A stretch of 64,000 bases of DNA from Mactra quadrangularis (GCA_025267735.1 CM046298.1:34967264-35031263), one strand, 5' to 3'. Shown: positions 47,726 through 62,500, counted from the stretch's first letter. Notes: a model not told the origin generated them from the sequence alone. Numbers and translations: made by a program.

Positions 47726-50700
47726 GTGAAAGATGCTAATGGACATCTTCATTAGAGTGATAAGAAAGAATGGTGTTGTCATAAAATGAATAAGAAATTG
47801 TAGCTTAGAACATCCTTTTTTGATAGATTGGTCAATGGCACATCATCAATCGCTTAAGAAATTTTTTAAAAAACCCTAGAAATTAATATGAATTGCAACT
47901 CGAACAACTTAAAGCCAAGCAGAACCTTACACGTAAACTTAATAAGAAATAACCGTGATATATCCCAGGATGATAAAGAAAGGTGTCTAAATTGACCAAT
48001 AGATAACAATGTAGTGCTCATCTTATTGTTGTTAATGGTGAAATAACATTGGGAGAATAATGCTGATTTATATAGTTCTATTGACATTAATGTAATGGAT
48101 AAAAAGGATAAATCCATTAGAGTTACTCATTTTGACTGTGGTCAGAGAGATAAGGAATGGTTGAGAAAAATGAATTATAAGGCCAATTACGCAGTTTGTG
48201 AGTAAAATAATACATTGTTCGTTTCAATTAATTTGAAGGCAGTAATATGTTAAACAGTAACATAGTTTGACACACGAAACGTTTTCTTGTAATTGAGGTT
48301 TCGTAATATTCAATAACTTATTAAAATGATGTGTATTTAGTTAAAAACAGTTATTCGAGATTGGTAAACAGTTTTAAGTGAAACATCCAGGCGTCACCAT
48401 AACTACACACTTCACGGATTCCTCAATATCATATATCTGTATTATGGTCACCATGTTTTCATAGTTCGATTTATTAAGCGCTAACTGTGTGATATAGCAA
48501 CAGTACCTGATAAGGTTATTTGATATTAGATCCCATTAATCACTTAATGTCAAATTGCTTTTATATTTCACCACCATGTTTGTCACAATTGACGATACAA
48601 AAAATGTGTAAACATTGCTTTATGACCTATATATAAAGTCGCACATCTTCTTCATTCGTAAATGATAAAAACTAAATGACAATCATACGGTTCAAATAAA
48701 CAGGGGTTTTATCATACAGTTGTGTGACACCATTAGTTTTTAATAGTCAATAGAACTATCGAGTACCCTACAAAAATAATAGTAGTATTACTACTTATTC
48801 AATAAAGCCATAATGTTATTCTATTTTGGGCTTATGGTATTCTTAATGCTAGGGCTGAATGAATTATCCAAATATACGAACACAATGCCTTTTTATAAGC
48901 ATTCTTTAGAACTGATGACAATGCATTGTTCAGTTTAGATATTTTTATTTTCTACATTTATGAACTGATGTTCATTCAGGTAGACCATTTTATTGAAAAT
49001 GCATAAGGGATTAGAATGGTAGATTAATATCTCATAAAAGGGAAGGAATTCGAACCAATCGTTGATATATCTCTGGGTTATTTTGTTCCTTCGAAATTTG
49101 AAGAAAAATAACGAATACCATTCTAACAAATGTATTTAATACTTTGTAACCTACATTTCAAGATAAAACATTATAAGTGTGGGAAATTTCACGGAAATTC
49201 TCCTAAATATAGATAATAAATATAGATTTCTCGTTGAACAGGATTTATTGATATTGACGTTTGGAGATGGTGTCATAAGTATTTCTGAGTTTCAAGTTCT
49301 ATTCATATTGCTTTCAGCGGTCTATCAGGAATGATAAATAAGTAACACTTAAATAGTTTATACGTTGTTTGATTGACTGTAGTCAAATATACTACAAATA
49401 TACTATAAGCTTATGCCCTTATCTATTTTATTTGTAGCATCAATTTGGCATTGTCAATATCACTTAGATAATATTTAAAAAGATATATTTATAAAGCCAT
49501 ACCAAACATATAATATCACATGATATTTACAATCGTAGCAATACTCTGGAGAACATTGCAGAGTAACCTACCGATCATTTTAACGTCAAAATGTATACCA
49601 GTTTTTGTCAGTTATTTTTCATGTAATGATCTATCATATAGTAAAGTCACTAGCACTGACCTCAAATACAAATATCGATAATGTAAACTATTGAGGCGTC
49701 TAGTTTAAAAAATATAGCAGGTTGAGTTAGGGCTATTATTTTTGACTTGAGAGATGTTCTACTCTAGAATTTATAACTATATTTCCTAGTGGTCAGATGT
49801 GTCTAAATTTTTCTTACAATCTGAACGTACTTTCTAGAAACAGAAGTGAACAGTAAAGCATAATACAATATTGTATTATATAGTATTACATTATAGTATT
49901 AGATTTATAAATACATTAGACATTATCTTATTCAGTGGCAGCTAGTAAAACAGTAACTAAAATTTATTACATAATCAGCGAATCTAGGTCAGTAATTTCA
50001 TTTTAATTTGATTCTCAAACCCTTGAAACTCAAACAAAGATATACAGGCTGGTATCCATTAAGATTCTACCATTGAGAGTATGTTTTATATAACTAACGA
50101 TAAACACGAGTCGATCCAAGATAAAGTTATGTTACATTTTAACATTAATATTCCGATGTCTACTTCGTTGTCTGTTCAAATCATAATTACATTCACAAAC
50201 ATTTTCCTGAGACTTATAAAGTTATGAATACATAATTTTGCTGACATCAAAGATTAAGGTGATAAAATGAAAAATTTGGATAAAATTATATGACCCTGAA
50301 ATGAATATGACAATTTTAAAATATGTTTTGATTGACAGAATTACAATTCTTCTGGTGGGTCTACCGAAAAAAAAAGTTTAAAGAAATAATTGAACACTGT
50401 AAAGATTTTTATGCATTCATGGAAAAGGAAAAGCAAATCGACTTTATCTAATGTTATAAACATTTATGTGACATGCTACTGATTTCATTATTCATAATCG
50501 GCTATTTTCGTTTGCCTCAAAGGTTAGTACATGTATGAGGAAAACAACGTTATGAATGTTCATGTTTAGTGTTTGATGTATTAGCCCTCTGAAATTCTGA
50601 CAATGAATTTATCAATTGAAATGGAATGGAGATAAACAATGTAAGGACTGCATGCCATTTTTCAATTCTTAGGATATTTGAAAATCAATGAATAAATGTT

Positions 50701-51571
50701 AACTGCAACAGGGTCAAACAAACTAGAAAATTGAATTAGGCAATCGCAAAAGCTTAATAGTCATACAGAATAGCCAAGGCTGCTCGGCTGAGCATATACA
50801 TTGAAATGCATGTTCAACGTGCATTTTTTGTCAGCAAACCAATGTCTCTCATTTAAGATGAAAATGACAATTTAGATAGATAGCCGATAATACATTGTTA
50901 ACAATTGGTTTGAGACACATCCTATTTATTGATAATGTTCTATCAATCAAAGAAAGATTATGTATTGAAATTATTTCAATTTGATTATTATTGAAAACGT
51001 TTTGGTCTAAGGATTTCATCCACTGTTCTTGATGTAAAGAAAGCTGAATTAAAATTTCCATCATCAAAATAATCTCAAAAAGAAAGCTGAATCTAGCCAT
51101 TGATTGTCATCAAACCATTTGTTAACTACATTAAATCAGAAAAAAACATTGTTCTATTTCTGAAGTTTACTAATACATTATCAAAAGTAGATGGCCAATT
51201 CAAGATCTCTAAACTGTATATCTAAGTCGTTGATTGTATACAATCAATTTGTTTAAGAATAAAACCAAGTTAGTTAAAGACTATGGAAATAATCATCTAT
51301 CACAATACCATTACTGAGGTACAATTAGGAATCAACGTTCTCTGTATTGCTAAATGTCGTGTGTCTGTAAAATGAAGAAACGAGTGGAACAACATCGATG
51401 ATGAATGTATTCATAGTAGTTTGAGCGCCAGAGGTTTCTTTATTTAGAAATTATAAACGTGGATGTCATTGAATATTTTTTTAACTTTCAGCACAATGTT
51501 TATCTACTTGTACAGTCTCAAATGCATGCATAGGAGACTCAAAGTGGGAATATTTTGTTTGGAATACTTAC

Positions 51572-51832
51572 ATATACTAGGACGAAAAAGAAACGCCGGG
51601 TACATAAAATATGCAACACATGTCCGGCCGTGTTTCGCAAAACAAGAAGGGTCATCGTTAAAAGGGGGTATTTTTTCACATAATCAGCATCGGAAATCGA
51701 TTGAAACTTCAACAGCTGGTTCCATACAGATGACATTTCATACAAAAATAAATATAATAATCCAATAATACAATTTATCCCTTAAAACAATCATTATAGG
51801 TTACCCGGCGTTTCTTTTTCGTCCTAGTATAT
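51572..51832. mobile_element. MITE with 31-bp perfect terminal inverted repeats (mariner-like)
   Basis: The left end atatactaggacgaaaaag (continuing aaacgccgggta, 51572-51602) is exactly mirrored by 51802-51832. The total is 261 bp. The outer TATA context fits a TA target site, suggesting a Tc1/mariner-type mobiliser. Copy C reads across the site without it. The 101-codon plus ORF over this region simply crosses the element. Confidence 0.85.
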
Positions 51833-51859
51833 ATTAATTGGTATGGAAAACATATATAT

Positions 51860-51963
51860 CAGGGTGCATATTATCAAGCGTCTTACGATCTATTTTTAGT
51901 CGTAAATCCTTCTATAATGAAATTGTTAAATTTACGTAAGATTTTTGATAATATGCTGCCCTG
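51860..51963. mobile_element. 104-bp MITE with CAGGG...CCCTG ends
   Basis: The left end cagggtgcatattatcaa and the complement of the right end (cagggcagcatattatcaa) match over about 28 bases with a few changes, ending in a cttacg motif. CAGGG ends are common in hAT MITEs. I found no target duplication. Confidence 0.6.
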
Positions 51964-54900
51964 GTACGAAAGTGAAAACGCAGTAGTAAGACCTATATAA
52001 TCAAAACACGCAGAAATTTCATAGTCATAGACACTTTGAATGCGAGATAATTGCTAGTAAAAAGAAAAATACAAAAAAATGCAGATGATTAAGAAATATA
52101 CAAATTCACAACCAATAAAGACCTAAAACCTAAAACTAACAACAAACAATGATGTTACAGACTTGTTTGTTCCTAAATACTGACAATAGCTGACAAACCA
52201 CTATCGTAGAAGACTAATAATAACATTTACTAGTGGGTGATTGATGTGGTTCTCGGATATGTGTAAAATTACGCCCGGAGAGTAATCTAATGATAGAAAT
52301 CTGATTAAAAATGTTTACAAGAAGTTGTTTATACATTGCCTGAAGATATTATGCCATCTAGTCACATCTCATATATCACTGAATAGTGTGTGACTATCAT
52401 CTGGTGAATTCTAGAGACATTTTGATTAGTTACGACCAATATGTCATTTGGTGATAATAGTGCTTTATTGATTGAATAACTTATTTATATTTCATTTACT
52501 CGCGATCACAACGTTTTGGTAATCCGAGGTTTTGTTTTGTTTGATTACTGTTGTCTGTTGATGAGATTTAAAACATGTTCTTTTATTAAAATTTTATATG
52601 GGTATATACAATCACATAGCAAAAATGAACTAATTGTGCCAACTGGTGATATTGCTCATCTTTTTAATTGTCTCCAGCTGTTCGTGACACGCTTGTTTTA
52701 ACAAACGATTACTGGCTTCCATTATTGGTCTGAAAATTTAAAAGAAAATGCAGGTTTTAATGATGTCATTGTCTTTTAATTATATTCTAATAGAGGAATA
52801 AAAAACTTGTACCGACGCTCTGTCACAAATGCCAAACATTTCGAATATCAAAACATGAAATAATGGAAGAAATTCATAGATTTTGAAACAAACATGAGTG
52901 ACGTTTTTGGATGGCTGCCATCTTAATATTGCTTTATGAATCTATTATTAGAAAGTAATTAACTATTATTGAACTATGATTTGTATTTTGAACCCTAAAA
53001 GAACATGAGCTAGTATTTCCACAGACAATGTGAAATACATGCCATAATTCAAGATGATTTCAGTGTTACATCAATATTATATAATGTATTTGTCTATTTT
53101 TGTCTTCAGACTTGACAATCTGTGCAATAAAATATTTTACAACATATTATACAACATGCAAATAACAGAAGGTAATAAACGTTATCAAATGAAGAAATAA
53201 TAAACATCAAATAACGACCAAAATATAAGAATTAAGCCATCATAATTCTGATAAAACTTGATCATCGTATAGCTCTTCTTTTATAGAATGCTTAGACATT
53301 CTTTAATAATCTGAACTTCATCGGCCTCGAGAAATTTCCCGTAAACAGATACAACTATGGACCGCGAAAATACTAAGCAATGCAATTTGGTTAACACATT
53401 TATGCATCAAAAGCATGGAAGAAAAGACACACACAAAACTGATTCGACATATTTATTGCTATTTTATGTTATATTTTCATATGTTTTGACACTTAATCAT
53501 CAATAACTTTTAAAATTAGGACATTCTATATTTATAAATCCTTTTTTCGTCGAGAATTTATACGATTGACATTATGATTTATACAGACTAAAAGTAGACA
53601 GTGCTATATAAATGTAACAATGTATCATAACTTTATCTATCTCTCTCTATATATATACATGTACATGCATGGTCGAAATAGAATAAAACTTTTTAAGGTT
53701 TAGTCACTTTTTCTTGCACAATTTATGAGCAGTATTTCGATAAAAACTGTTACTAGTAAGATACTTTGCCATATTCATGGTGTTTTATTCAACACATTTG
53801 TTAAACAATTTAATATGAGGTAATTACGTCAGATGAACCAGAGGAATGGAGATATCCAAGAAAAATAGTTTCTGTTCTATTTAATGTCTTTAACATGTTC
53901 GATTCAATTCAGTTATTCAATTTATAAACTTTATTTCAACTATAATCTACAAAATTTTAAAGTTCAAGAATCAAGATTTTAACCAGTGCTTGGATCATTG
54001 TACTTTAATAACAAATGTCATTGCTATCTATAAGGATAGTCAAACAGTTTGCCTCGTGAGCTTTTCTTATCACTTAAATTTAAATCAAACCCGTGTTTCT
54101 ATGTATTCGTCTGTCAAAACTCGCTTTAAACATCACCTGAGGCAGATAACAGGACATGTACACAGATGTTTGTAAGGAGATAAACTAATACATTTTAAGC
54201 AAAAAATGACACCCAGACATATAAAACACCAGTTTTGTCACATCTTAGGTTTACATAAGCGTAACTTAAGTATTCTATATATTTATATAAATAGACATTA
54301 TAAAGATACAATTTGTTACAATAAAAGTACATTAAAATATTCGTATTTCGGAAAAAAACTTGCTTGCTTTGACAGTTTGTGAAAGAATGTATTTTATGAA
54401 AATGAATTATGAAAAATTTGTATAAGATGTTTCTGATTCCACGTATTACCATTACAGCTGTATTATTGTTTGTGTCGTCTTTTTTGTATTATTTAACAGT
54501 TTTGATAAATTAATTTTCTGTTCGTACTTTTTGTAATCATTTTTCTGATAGTATTTCTCGTGTAAATGACAAAAACCTCTGCTGTCTTAATCCCGTTTAT
54601 ACATGTTTTGGAAGTGAAATGACTAGTAAAATGTCTCTTTGTTTTGATATTTTTAAATTACCTGTCAGTGTCAGTAACTATCTTCAAGAAAGTTGAAGCA
54701 ATACATAAAAACTGTTCAAAATGTTTCTTTACAACTTTTGAGGTCAAGAAAAGTTTCTATTTACACTATGAATTTTGTGAAGGGGCATCTTCATTAGAAT
54801 GTTGAAAGTAAAGATGAAGTTGTCATAAAATGAGTAATGATTGTACTTCAATGCATTCTTAAATGATATATTGATCAATGGTGACATTTTTTCCATAATG

Positions 54901-55053
54901 CACTTAAGAATATACATATAAACAAGAAATTGAATTGCTACTCGAACACGAACAACTAGAACCCTAAAAAGAACCATTACACGTTAGACTAATGAAATAA
55001 CCAAGATATATATCAGGATGATAAAGAGACATGTCTCCATTGACCATTAATAG

Positions 55054-55224
55054 AGAGGTAGTGCTCATTTTATTGTTGTTAATGGTGAAAAACATTGGCA
55101 GAATAATGCTGATTTACTAAGTACTATTGACATTAATGTAACAGATGTAATGGATAAAGCCATTAGTGTTACTCATTTGGACTGTGGTCTGAGAGAGAAG
55201 AAATGGTTAAAGACAATTGAATAA
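55054..55224 (+). pseudogene. Coding-like block shared by copies B and C
   Basis: In copy C a frame is open for 56 codons, containing NNADLLSTIDINV, then VTHLDCGLREKKWLK, up to TAA at 55224. In copy B (48080-48205) the second half is also open and reads VTHFDCGQRDKEWL, but its first half is frameshifted by one base. Most differences change the amino acid. Copy A lacks the block. It may be a relic of an exon, or chance openness. The family is not recognised. Confidence 0.3.
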
Positions 55225-55655
55225 TAATGTCAATCTGCCAGTATGTAAATGAAGAAACGAATTGTCCGTCCTGGTTTATATAACGACAATTTTATGTAAA
55301 TAGTAAGCATACTTAGACACATTAAATCTTTTCTTAAAACTGAAGTTTTGTAAGATTAAGGCATACCTCATAACATGATGTACCTTCGGTCTGTTACTGT
55401 TTTTTGATCTTGGTAAACAGTTATTAGTGAAAACCAGGCATCTCTATTTATAAGTAAACACTTCACAAATTCCTTTATATTCATAATATGTACAATGGTC
55501 ACCACTCACCATGTGTTTACAGTTTGATTTATTAGTGTCAAATGTGTGATATGTCAACAATACCTAATTAGATAATTTGTTCTTAGATTCCAATAATAAC
55601 ATGCCCTATTGTTTAAGTATTTTCGCCACCATGTGCGTAACAATTGGCAATTTGG

Positions 55656-55709
55656 TTTGTTTGTTTGTTTGTTTGTTTGGGTTTTACGGCGCACCAACAC
55701 AAAAAGGTC
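55656..55709 (-). mobile_element. Micro-retroposon in copy C with 6-bp target duplication
   Basis: A (TTTG)n run, then gggttttacggcgcaccaac and an aaaaaggtc end. The repeat atttgg flanks it at 55650-55655 and 55710-55715. Copies A and B have the empty site near 41238 and 48590. Confidence 0.75.
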
Positions 55710-57000
55710 ATTTGGAAACTAGGCTAAAAAACAATTACAAGCTGCAAATTAACACGATTATAGCATACCGTATTGTAACACATGAAGTCTTTCATAGTTA
55801 AAAGAACAACTGAGTTCTCGACTTCAATATTGGTGTTAACATTTCTAATGCAATAAAAACATGCGGGTGTTCCATTTAGGGCGTATACCATTCTCGACTG
55901 CATGGCTGAATGGACTTTCCAAATAATAACACACCGCCTTGATAAGCATTCTGTAGAAGTCATGATCATTTGCCAGCAGACTGTCATGTTCACAAATCCT
56001 ACTTTTGCATTTATTTTGGCATTATTGTATATACTGTATGGTTAGAGAATGGCGTATCTGGAAACAAGAAAGTCTCAGACAGATCATTCATATAAACTTA
56101 AACTTCTTCATTTGATTAAACGTCTATTTCTATATTACATATTCAATGGCGTTGTACAAAAAGATTAATAATAACAATAAAAAATAAGTAAAAAAAAAAC
56201 TCCACCATAAATATATACAATTGCACAAAACAAATTAAAATTTATCACACATGATGTTATATAGTGTGATTGTGCATTTTGTTTTTCATATATCAAGTTT
56301 ATAGGACCTACATTAATCTTAGTTAATGATTCGACTTTATTTTTGCATGTGTTTTTGTTATACATGTACTTCGTCGGTAATAGAACGTAAGAACTATTTT
56401 ACTAGAATAGTACATGCTAATTATAATCAATTTTCTAGTTCATGGAGAGTTATAAAACAAAGCATTGTTCAATATTGTCCGATAAAGTGGCAGCTAGCTA
56501 TACTGTCATATATATGTCTCATTATCTACGAGTTTTGGAAAATGATTTCCTACGGAATCATTTAGATTAACCATTTTATTGAGATTAGGTAAGGAATATA
56601 AGATAGAAGGAATTTATTTCTCATAAAATAGAAAAGTCTTTCAAATAAATGATTTACATAATCTTGAGTTTTTATGTAATACTTAACAATAGGTCCAATC
56701 CATATTTGAACAAAAATAACCAGAACTATTTTCACGAATTTATATAATACTTACTGACCTACATTTTAGGGCGATACATTTTGAGTGTGGGAATTTTCAC
56801 GGAAATTCTTTAAAATATAGATAAACTTCCTAGAAGTTATTAAGACAATCATGTTTTCTCTGGTTTCTCACTAAACAGAATTTATTGATATTGACGTTGA
56901 GAAATTATGTTATTAGTATTTCTGAGTTTCTAGTTCCATTTGTATTGTTTTAAGCGTTCTTTCATGAATGATAAATAAATATCACTTGAATAGTTTATAC

Positions 57001-58577
57001 CATACCCAACTTTTAGACCCATCAAGATTTTCACTGTTTGATACAGCCACATAGCACTGATCGTAGATACATCAGTATTGCGATTCTATTATCTACAAGC
57101 CATTAACCCATGTTGTGATCGATAAGTTAAGATAAGAATCATAGACCACGATCGTGGTCATAGAGATTTTAATTTTTCATTGGGGGGGGATAATCCATTG
57201 TAGACAAATGTTGCACGTGTACATGTATTATTGTCCATTGTGTATGAGGTGTAAATTAACAGATAAATATGTCAGTACTTTAGAGGTGACATTTTGTATA
57301 CATGACAGTTAGTTGAAACAAAATTGACAATTGTAATATTTTTGTTAGAATGAGAATCAGATCTATAGATGAACTTTTTTAAAATTACTTAATTGTCCAT
57401 CCATTAATTTTGATAGGCCGTATTTTTATTGTAACAAAAGTTAAATTATCAATTTAAATTGCAACAGATAATTCAGTCATCATCGTTTTTGTTAAGACGT
57501 CAAAAACTATGTTTTGTTTCGTTTGTCCGTCGCAATATTTTACTAAGACTAAAATGTCCATGAATTAAAAAGTAACAGTATAAACTTTTCACCTTTTTAA
57601 TGAAATTGTTTTACAGGAATGAAGTATTAAATAAAAAAGTTTTCAAGGTATCAACGATTGAAGAAATTATAATTATAGAGGTGAAATTAAAACAATAGCA
57701 TGTCTTTTTTCAGTTATTATTATGCCGCCAAAATAAACTACAAAAATTAATTCATGGTTCGAAGTATTCATTTATATTCAAAACATACGCATATAAATAT
57801 ATTATAAGTAATAAAAGGAATATTTTTTTAATTAGATTTGTTTTAAAGTAATATTTTTTACAATACTGATTTCAGTGGTTCGTATAGTCCAGTAAATCTC
57901 TCTGACCAATATATAATTATACATTTGTATTTTTAAAACAGTCTAGAATGATATTAATAATTATTTCTGAACCTTTATTGTTAGATCATTTGACAGTTAC
58001 AACTAGTTATCCACGAAATAGAGACAGGAAGGTAATCCTGTCATAAAAGTGTACCCGCTGTGCCTGCTATACTTAGTTTATTATACAATCACACCAGGGG
58101 TCCCTAAATCCGATAGCGCACACTATAAAATTAACAAAAAATACGTTTAAAATCCAAAACTTTTGGGAAAAAAGTGCAAAACAGACTAAAACTTCATCAA
58201 AATATTTCAAAAATAAAAAATGCTCCGGAAAATAGAAACATACGGCTTTCTCAAGTCGTTTGCACAAATTTGATCAAAGAACCGGAAATGCTTTATTTTT
58301 CAACTTATAACAGCTTGGGTATTTATTTTCCTTCTAATTTCATAGTAACGTGAGTTGTCAAATATAACCTCAAAACAGACCAAAACTTTACAATTTTCCA
58401 AAATTATAAAAACATCCATTAGAAAGTAGAAAGTTTAAACTTTTTAACATCATTTGCACAAAATTGATATCTTAAAAGATAAAAGAGATATGGCCGTTAA
58501 AAGAATTTCCCCTATACTTTTCTATTGAAAATTGAGTATCGACTTGAGATCATGTATGGGACTAAAAGTTGGACATG
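57001..58577. mobile_element. 1.58-kb non-autonomous DNA transposon with ~22-bp TIRs
   Basis: Copies A and B are continuous across this site. The left end catacccaacttttagaccc and the complement of the right end (catgtccaacttttagtccc) match with three changes. The interior has no transposase-length ORF. It carries two imperfect direct sub-repeats of about 120 bp (about 58170-58290 and 58370-58490) with the shared phrase gtttgcacaaa and a G8 run near 57182. A target duplication is not clear. Confidence 0.65.
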
Positions 58578-59189
58578 CATTGTTGCATTGACTGTACTTC
58601 AATGTACAATTATAAATATACCAAAAGCTTTCAGACAAAAGTATACAATGGGTGTCCTTATCTGCAATATCAAATTGACATTGTCACTTTTTCTTAGCTA
58701 TATGATATAATTATAAAGCTATTACAAATATATAATATCACATGATATTAACGATTATATTTATCAACCGGAGATCATTACAGACTTACCAACCGATCCA
58801 TCAACGTGATTAATGTCATGTCAATGGTTTGTCTTAATTAAAGCTAAAAATATATAGCTACAAAAAAGAACACAATTTGTGTGGATTTTTCATTATCAAT
58901 ACGTATGGAACTGATCAAAAGTTAAAAAGTTTTTCATTTTATGATATCGCCATGTACACTTTTCAATCTGATTGAAATAATTTCTTCTTAATCATTATCG
59001 CACGGTCGGACGTTGACCATGAATCAAGAAGCTTCTTAATGTCTCCCCATATGACAATAATAGCTTTCTTGTCACGTTTATTAAAGTGTTGATCGTTACT
59101 ATTTAAGGATTAAAAGAGGAGTAAAATTTATTAACGGCTATTTAAATAGAGAGCCTAACTGAAATATGAAGATTTGTGATATTGCATTT

Positions 59190-59550
59190 TCAGATATTTC
59201 TATGGATCTTGTTATTTGCGAGACTTATCAATTTCTCACTGTTTGATAACATATTAAAACGCATGCAGATTTATGAAAGGAAAGACTGCTATAAGCGGCT
59301 AAAAAGTCACTAAATTACAAGTGAACACACATGGTAGAAAACATGATAGAAAATTTATTATATAGCATTTTCTGATATTTCTATGGATTTAATTACATGT
59401 ATTATCATCTGGTTCTTTTGTAAGAATAATTAATTTCTAACACTTATAAGACATACTTTAACGCGTGCAGATTTTGACAGGGAAGAGTGCTAGTTATCAA
59501 AGCGGATAAAGAGTAATTGCATTGCAAGTAAATACACCTTGTAGATAAAA
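59190..59550. repeat. Local ~180-bp direct duplication in copy C
   Basis: The phrase order catttt, gatatttctatggat, a gcatgcagatttatga-like stretch, then aagcgg and aaagt occurs twice, at about 59190 and 59365. Copy A has only one (about 42460-42620). Confidence 0.6.
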
Positions 59551-62500
59551 AACTACAAATATAAAAAAAACACATCGACGTAGTTCAAAGTAATAATCAC
59601 GAACAAAATTTAAAAAAACAATGCTATGCATCAAACAAACACAGTATTTCTATGCGTAGTAAGATTTTTAATTATATTTTATCTGACGCAATTTGTTCTG
59701 GAAGAAATTAAGATGGGATATATTTTATATATTTTATGTTCAAGTTCTACCTTTTCTGTGTAAATCATCACTACAATCGGTAACATTCTCCGGAGATTCG
59801 TGAAGTTATGAAAACTGAATTGTTTCTTATATCAAAATTTGGGTTGAAAATAACAAACGTTTGGTAAATGTTTTAGAAAACAACAGTAAATCTGCCAAAA
59901 TAATCAATACTTATCATGGATCTTTCTTTATCGATGCATGAACTTTCATGTTTGTGCAGTAAACAACAATGAAATGAAACAAAACATTTTATAGAAATCG
60001 ATTCACCTTCAAATCATTTGATTTTCTTTGCAAATCTAAAGTTATGAAAGGTCGCTAAAAGCTAATCATATGAAATATATACACTCCAACAATGTTCTTG
60101 ATCTACAACTAATTTACAATATGCTGTCCATTATTCTTCTTTGAAATTATCAGAGAAATATTTCATGAATCAGTTCTCATGTCAAGATATTTACGAATAA
60201 ATTGTGTAAAGGGTCTTTACCAGACTAATTGATTATGGAAATTACATAAGCAATGCGGTCATTTAGTATTGTTTTATAGGCTCGCCAGGACTTATATACA
60301 CATCACCAATTTATAAGAGGAACAGATTTCTGTTGTTTACACCAACGGCTTCTTTCTTATCTCGGAGCATTGTAATTTGTATAAAGTAATAAAAATAAAA
60401 TTTAAAGTACCAATCACTAACTTTTTGAATGGCAATATTACACGATATAGCCAAAACAAAAAGTTCTTGATTTTAATGATAATTAAATAATTCAAAAATC
60501 CATCTTACACGTAACACTTAAAAAGAACTTGACAATTCTGTGACAACCGACATAAAAGAATGTATTCAAGTCACTGACACTGACAGCGAATACAAACATC
60601 AATAATGTAAAGCTACGTGGTGACTACATGTATTTTTTTATAAAAAAATGTAGAATTGAATGACAAATTATCTTATTTAGTAGCAGCTTGTGAAAACGTC
60701 TCTCGTATGTAGTAAATTATAAGTCAACCTAGGATGGTAATTTTCTTTTTGATTTGATTTAAAACACTATATTTCGAACATAAAAACTGGTGTCCATTAA
60801 GATTCTTCCTTCCTAAACTAGACTGTAACAGGAACATCCCTATTGATTTAAAAAAATATAGAATATTTATAGGAGAGTATGCTCATAATTATGTTTCATA
60901 TCCATACGCCTAACGATACACACGAGTCGACCAAAGTTGTGATACATTTTTACATTTATATTCCGACGTCTATTTCGTTATATGTACAAAATCCTAACTA
61001 CATTCTCAAACATTCTCCGAAGACTTATAAAGTTATGAATACAGAATTTTCCAGATATCAAAACTTTAGGTGATAAAATAAAAAATATAGAAAAAGTTAC
61101 ATAAAACAGCAATGTATCTGTCAAGTTTAATACTTGTTTTGAACGAACGAATAAATTAACCGAATTATATTTGTACCAAGGTCAGACAAAATATTCCGAT
61201 GAATTGAAAGAACGCTCGCTGACTGTTTTGTACTTATACTGAAAAGCTTATCGATACAATTATTGATCAAAGTTTATGTAACATGCTACTGATTCCACGA
61301 TTTATTATCGGCTATTTCGATTGCCTCAGAGTAGTATGAGAAAAACGACTCAAAAATACATCAGAAGTTTAGTGTTTGATGCATTACCTTCCTGAAATTC
61401 CAACAATTCATTCATCTATGTTAAGCACTAGACCAAAAAGGCAAATGCCTAACGCTATTATTTCAATTGAATGGCGTGGAACAATGTAATTACTGTATGC
61501 CATTATTTCAAATCTTAAGGTATTTGGAAATAATTGTATTTGTATAAATGTTTACTGTAGAGTTTAACAAACTAGAAAATCAAATTAGGCAATCAAAAAA
61601 GCGTGGTATTCATACAAAATAGACACGGCAGCTCGTCTGGACATGTTAATGCATGTTCATCGTGCATTTTTTGGTCATCAAGTCAATGTGTACTTGTAGG
61701 TTAGATAGATAGCCGATAATACATTGTTAGCAACTGGTTGTAGACACATCTCATAACTTGATCACATTTCATTAATCGAAGTATGCTTATATGTATAATT
61801 TATAACGGGGTGGTTATTGTAAACGTTTTGATCAACATACTTCATCTCCCGTCCTTCATACCGAAAAAGTTGGGTTAGTTTCCTTCACCAAGAAAGTCCT
61901 GAATGGGCCACTTCTTAGCATGCTGACTTGATAGATCAGAAGAACCACTTGTTTCATTTCTCTAATTCAATAATACCTTATCAATCTATGAGTAGATAGT
62001 CAATTCCAAATCTTAAAACTGTCTATTTAAGTAGCTTTTACTAGCATTTTCTAAGAACAAAACCAAAAGTTAAAGACTATGAAAATAATAATCTATCATC
62101 ATACCATTACTGAGGCACAATTAGGAATCAACGTTTCGTGTATTGCTAAATGTCGTGTGTCTGTGAAATGAAGAATCGAATGAAAGAACATCGATGAACA
62201 TCAATGATGAATATATTCTAAAAGGTTTATGCACCATAAGTTTCTTGCTTAAGACGTTATAAACATGGATGCCATTGAACACCTTTCAAAGCTTTCAAAC
62301 AATGTTTATATATTTGTTCAAGCTCGTTTATATGCATAAGACAACCAACACGACAATTGTTTAGGAAAAATCACATAATCTATACGGTAATCTGTATTGA
62401 ATTTGTTCATTATTTGGTATGGTTAACAAATATGTTAGATACAAATACCAAAGAGACTACAATGCAATTAAACTAACATAAAAATTAACCAACCAATACA

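Larger units (their letters stand above)
43090..52500. repeat. Copy B of the ~9-kb tandem segment
   Basis: Blocks listed under copy A recur in the same order. The distal part (about 49.9-52.5 kb) pairs with copy C at about 60.7-62.87 kb: the cacgagtcgaccaaag block near 50107/60921, the gccgataatacattgtta block near 50883/61711, the ggaatcaacgttctc block near 51329/62127, and the tggtgaattctagag block near 52402/62790. Private insertions are a LINE tail (47331) and two MITEs (51572, 51860). No open frame is kept across copies. Confidence 0.85.

Noticed and set aside
51463..51768. 101-codon plus ORF
   Set aside because: It crosses the left border of the 261-bp MITE, so it cannot be an old host gene.
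53990..54175. Protein-like frame conserved among copies A, B and C (the YSSVKTRFKHHL type)
   Set aside because: When aligned by nucleotide, A and B are in different frames over the upstream part and B has a 4-base loss. Similarity comes from the duplication, not from protein constraint.
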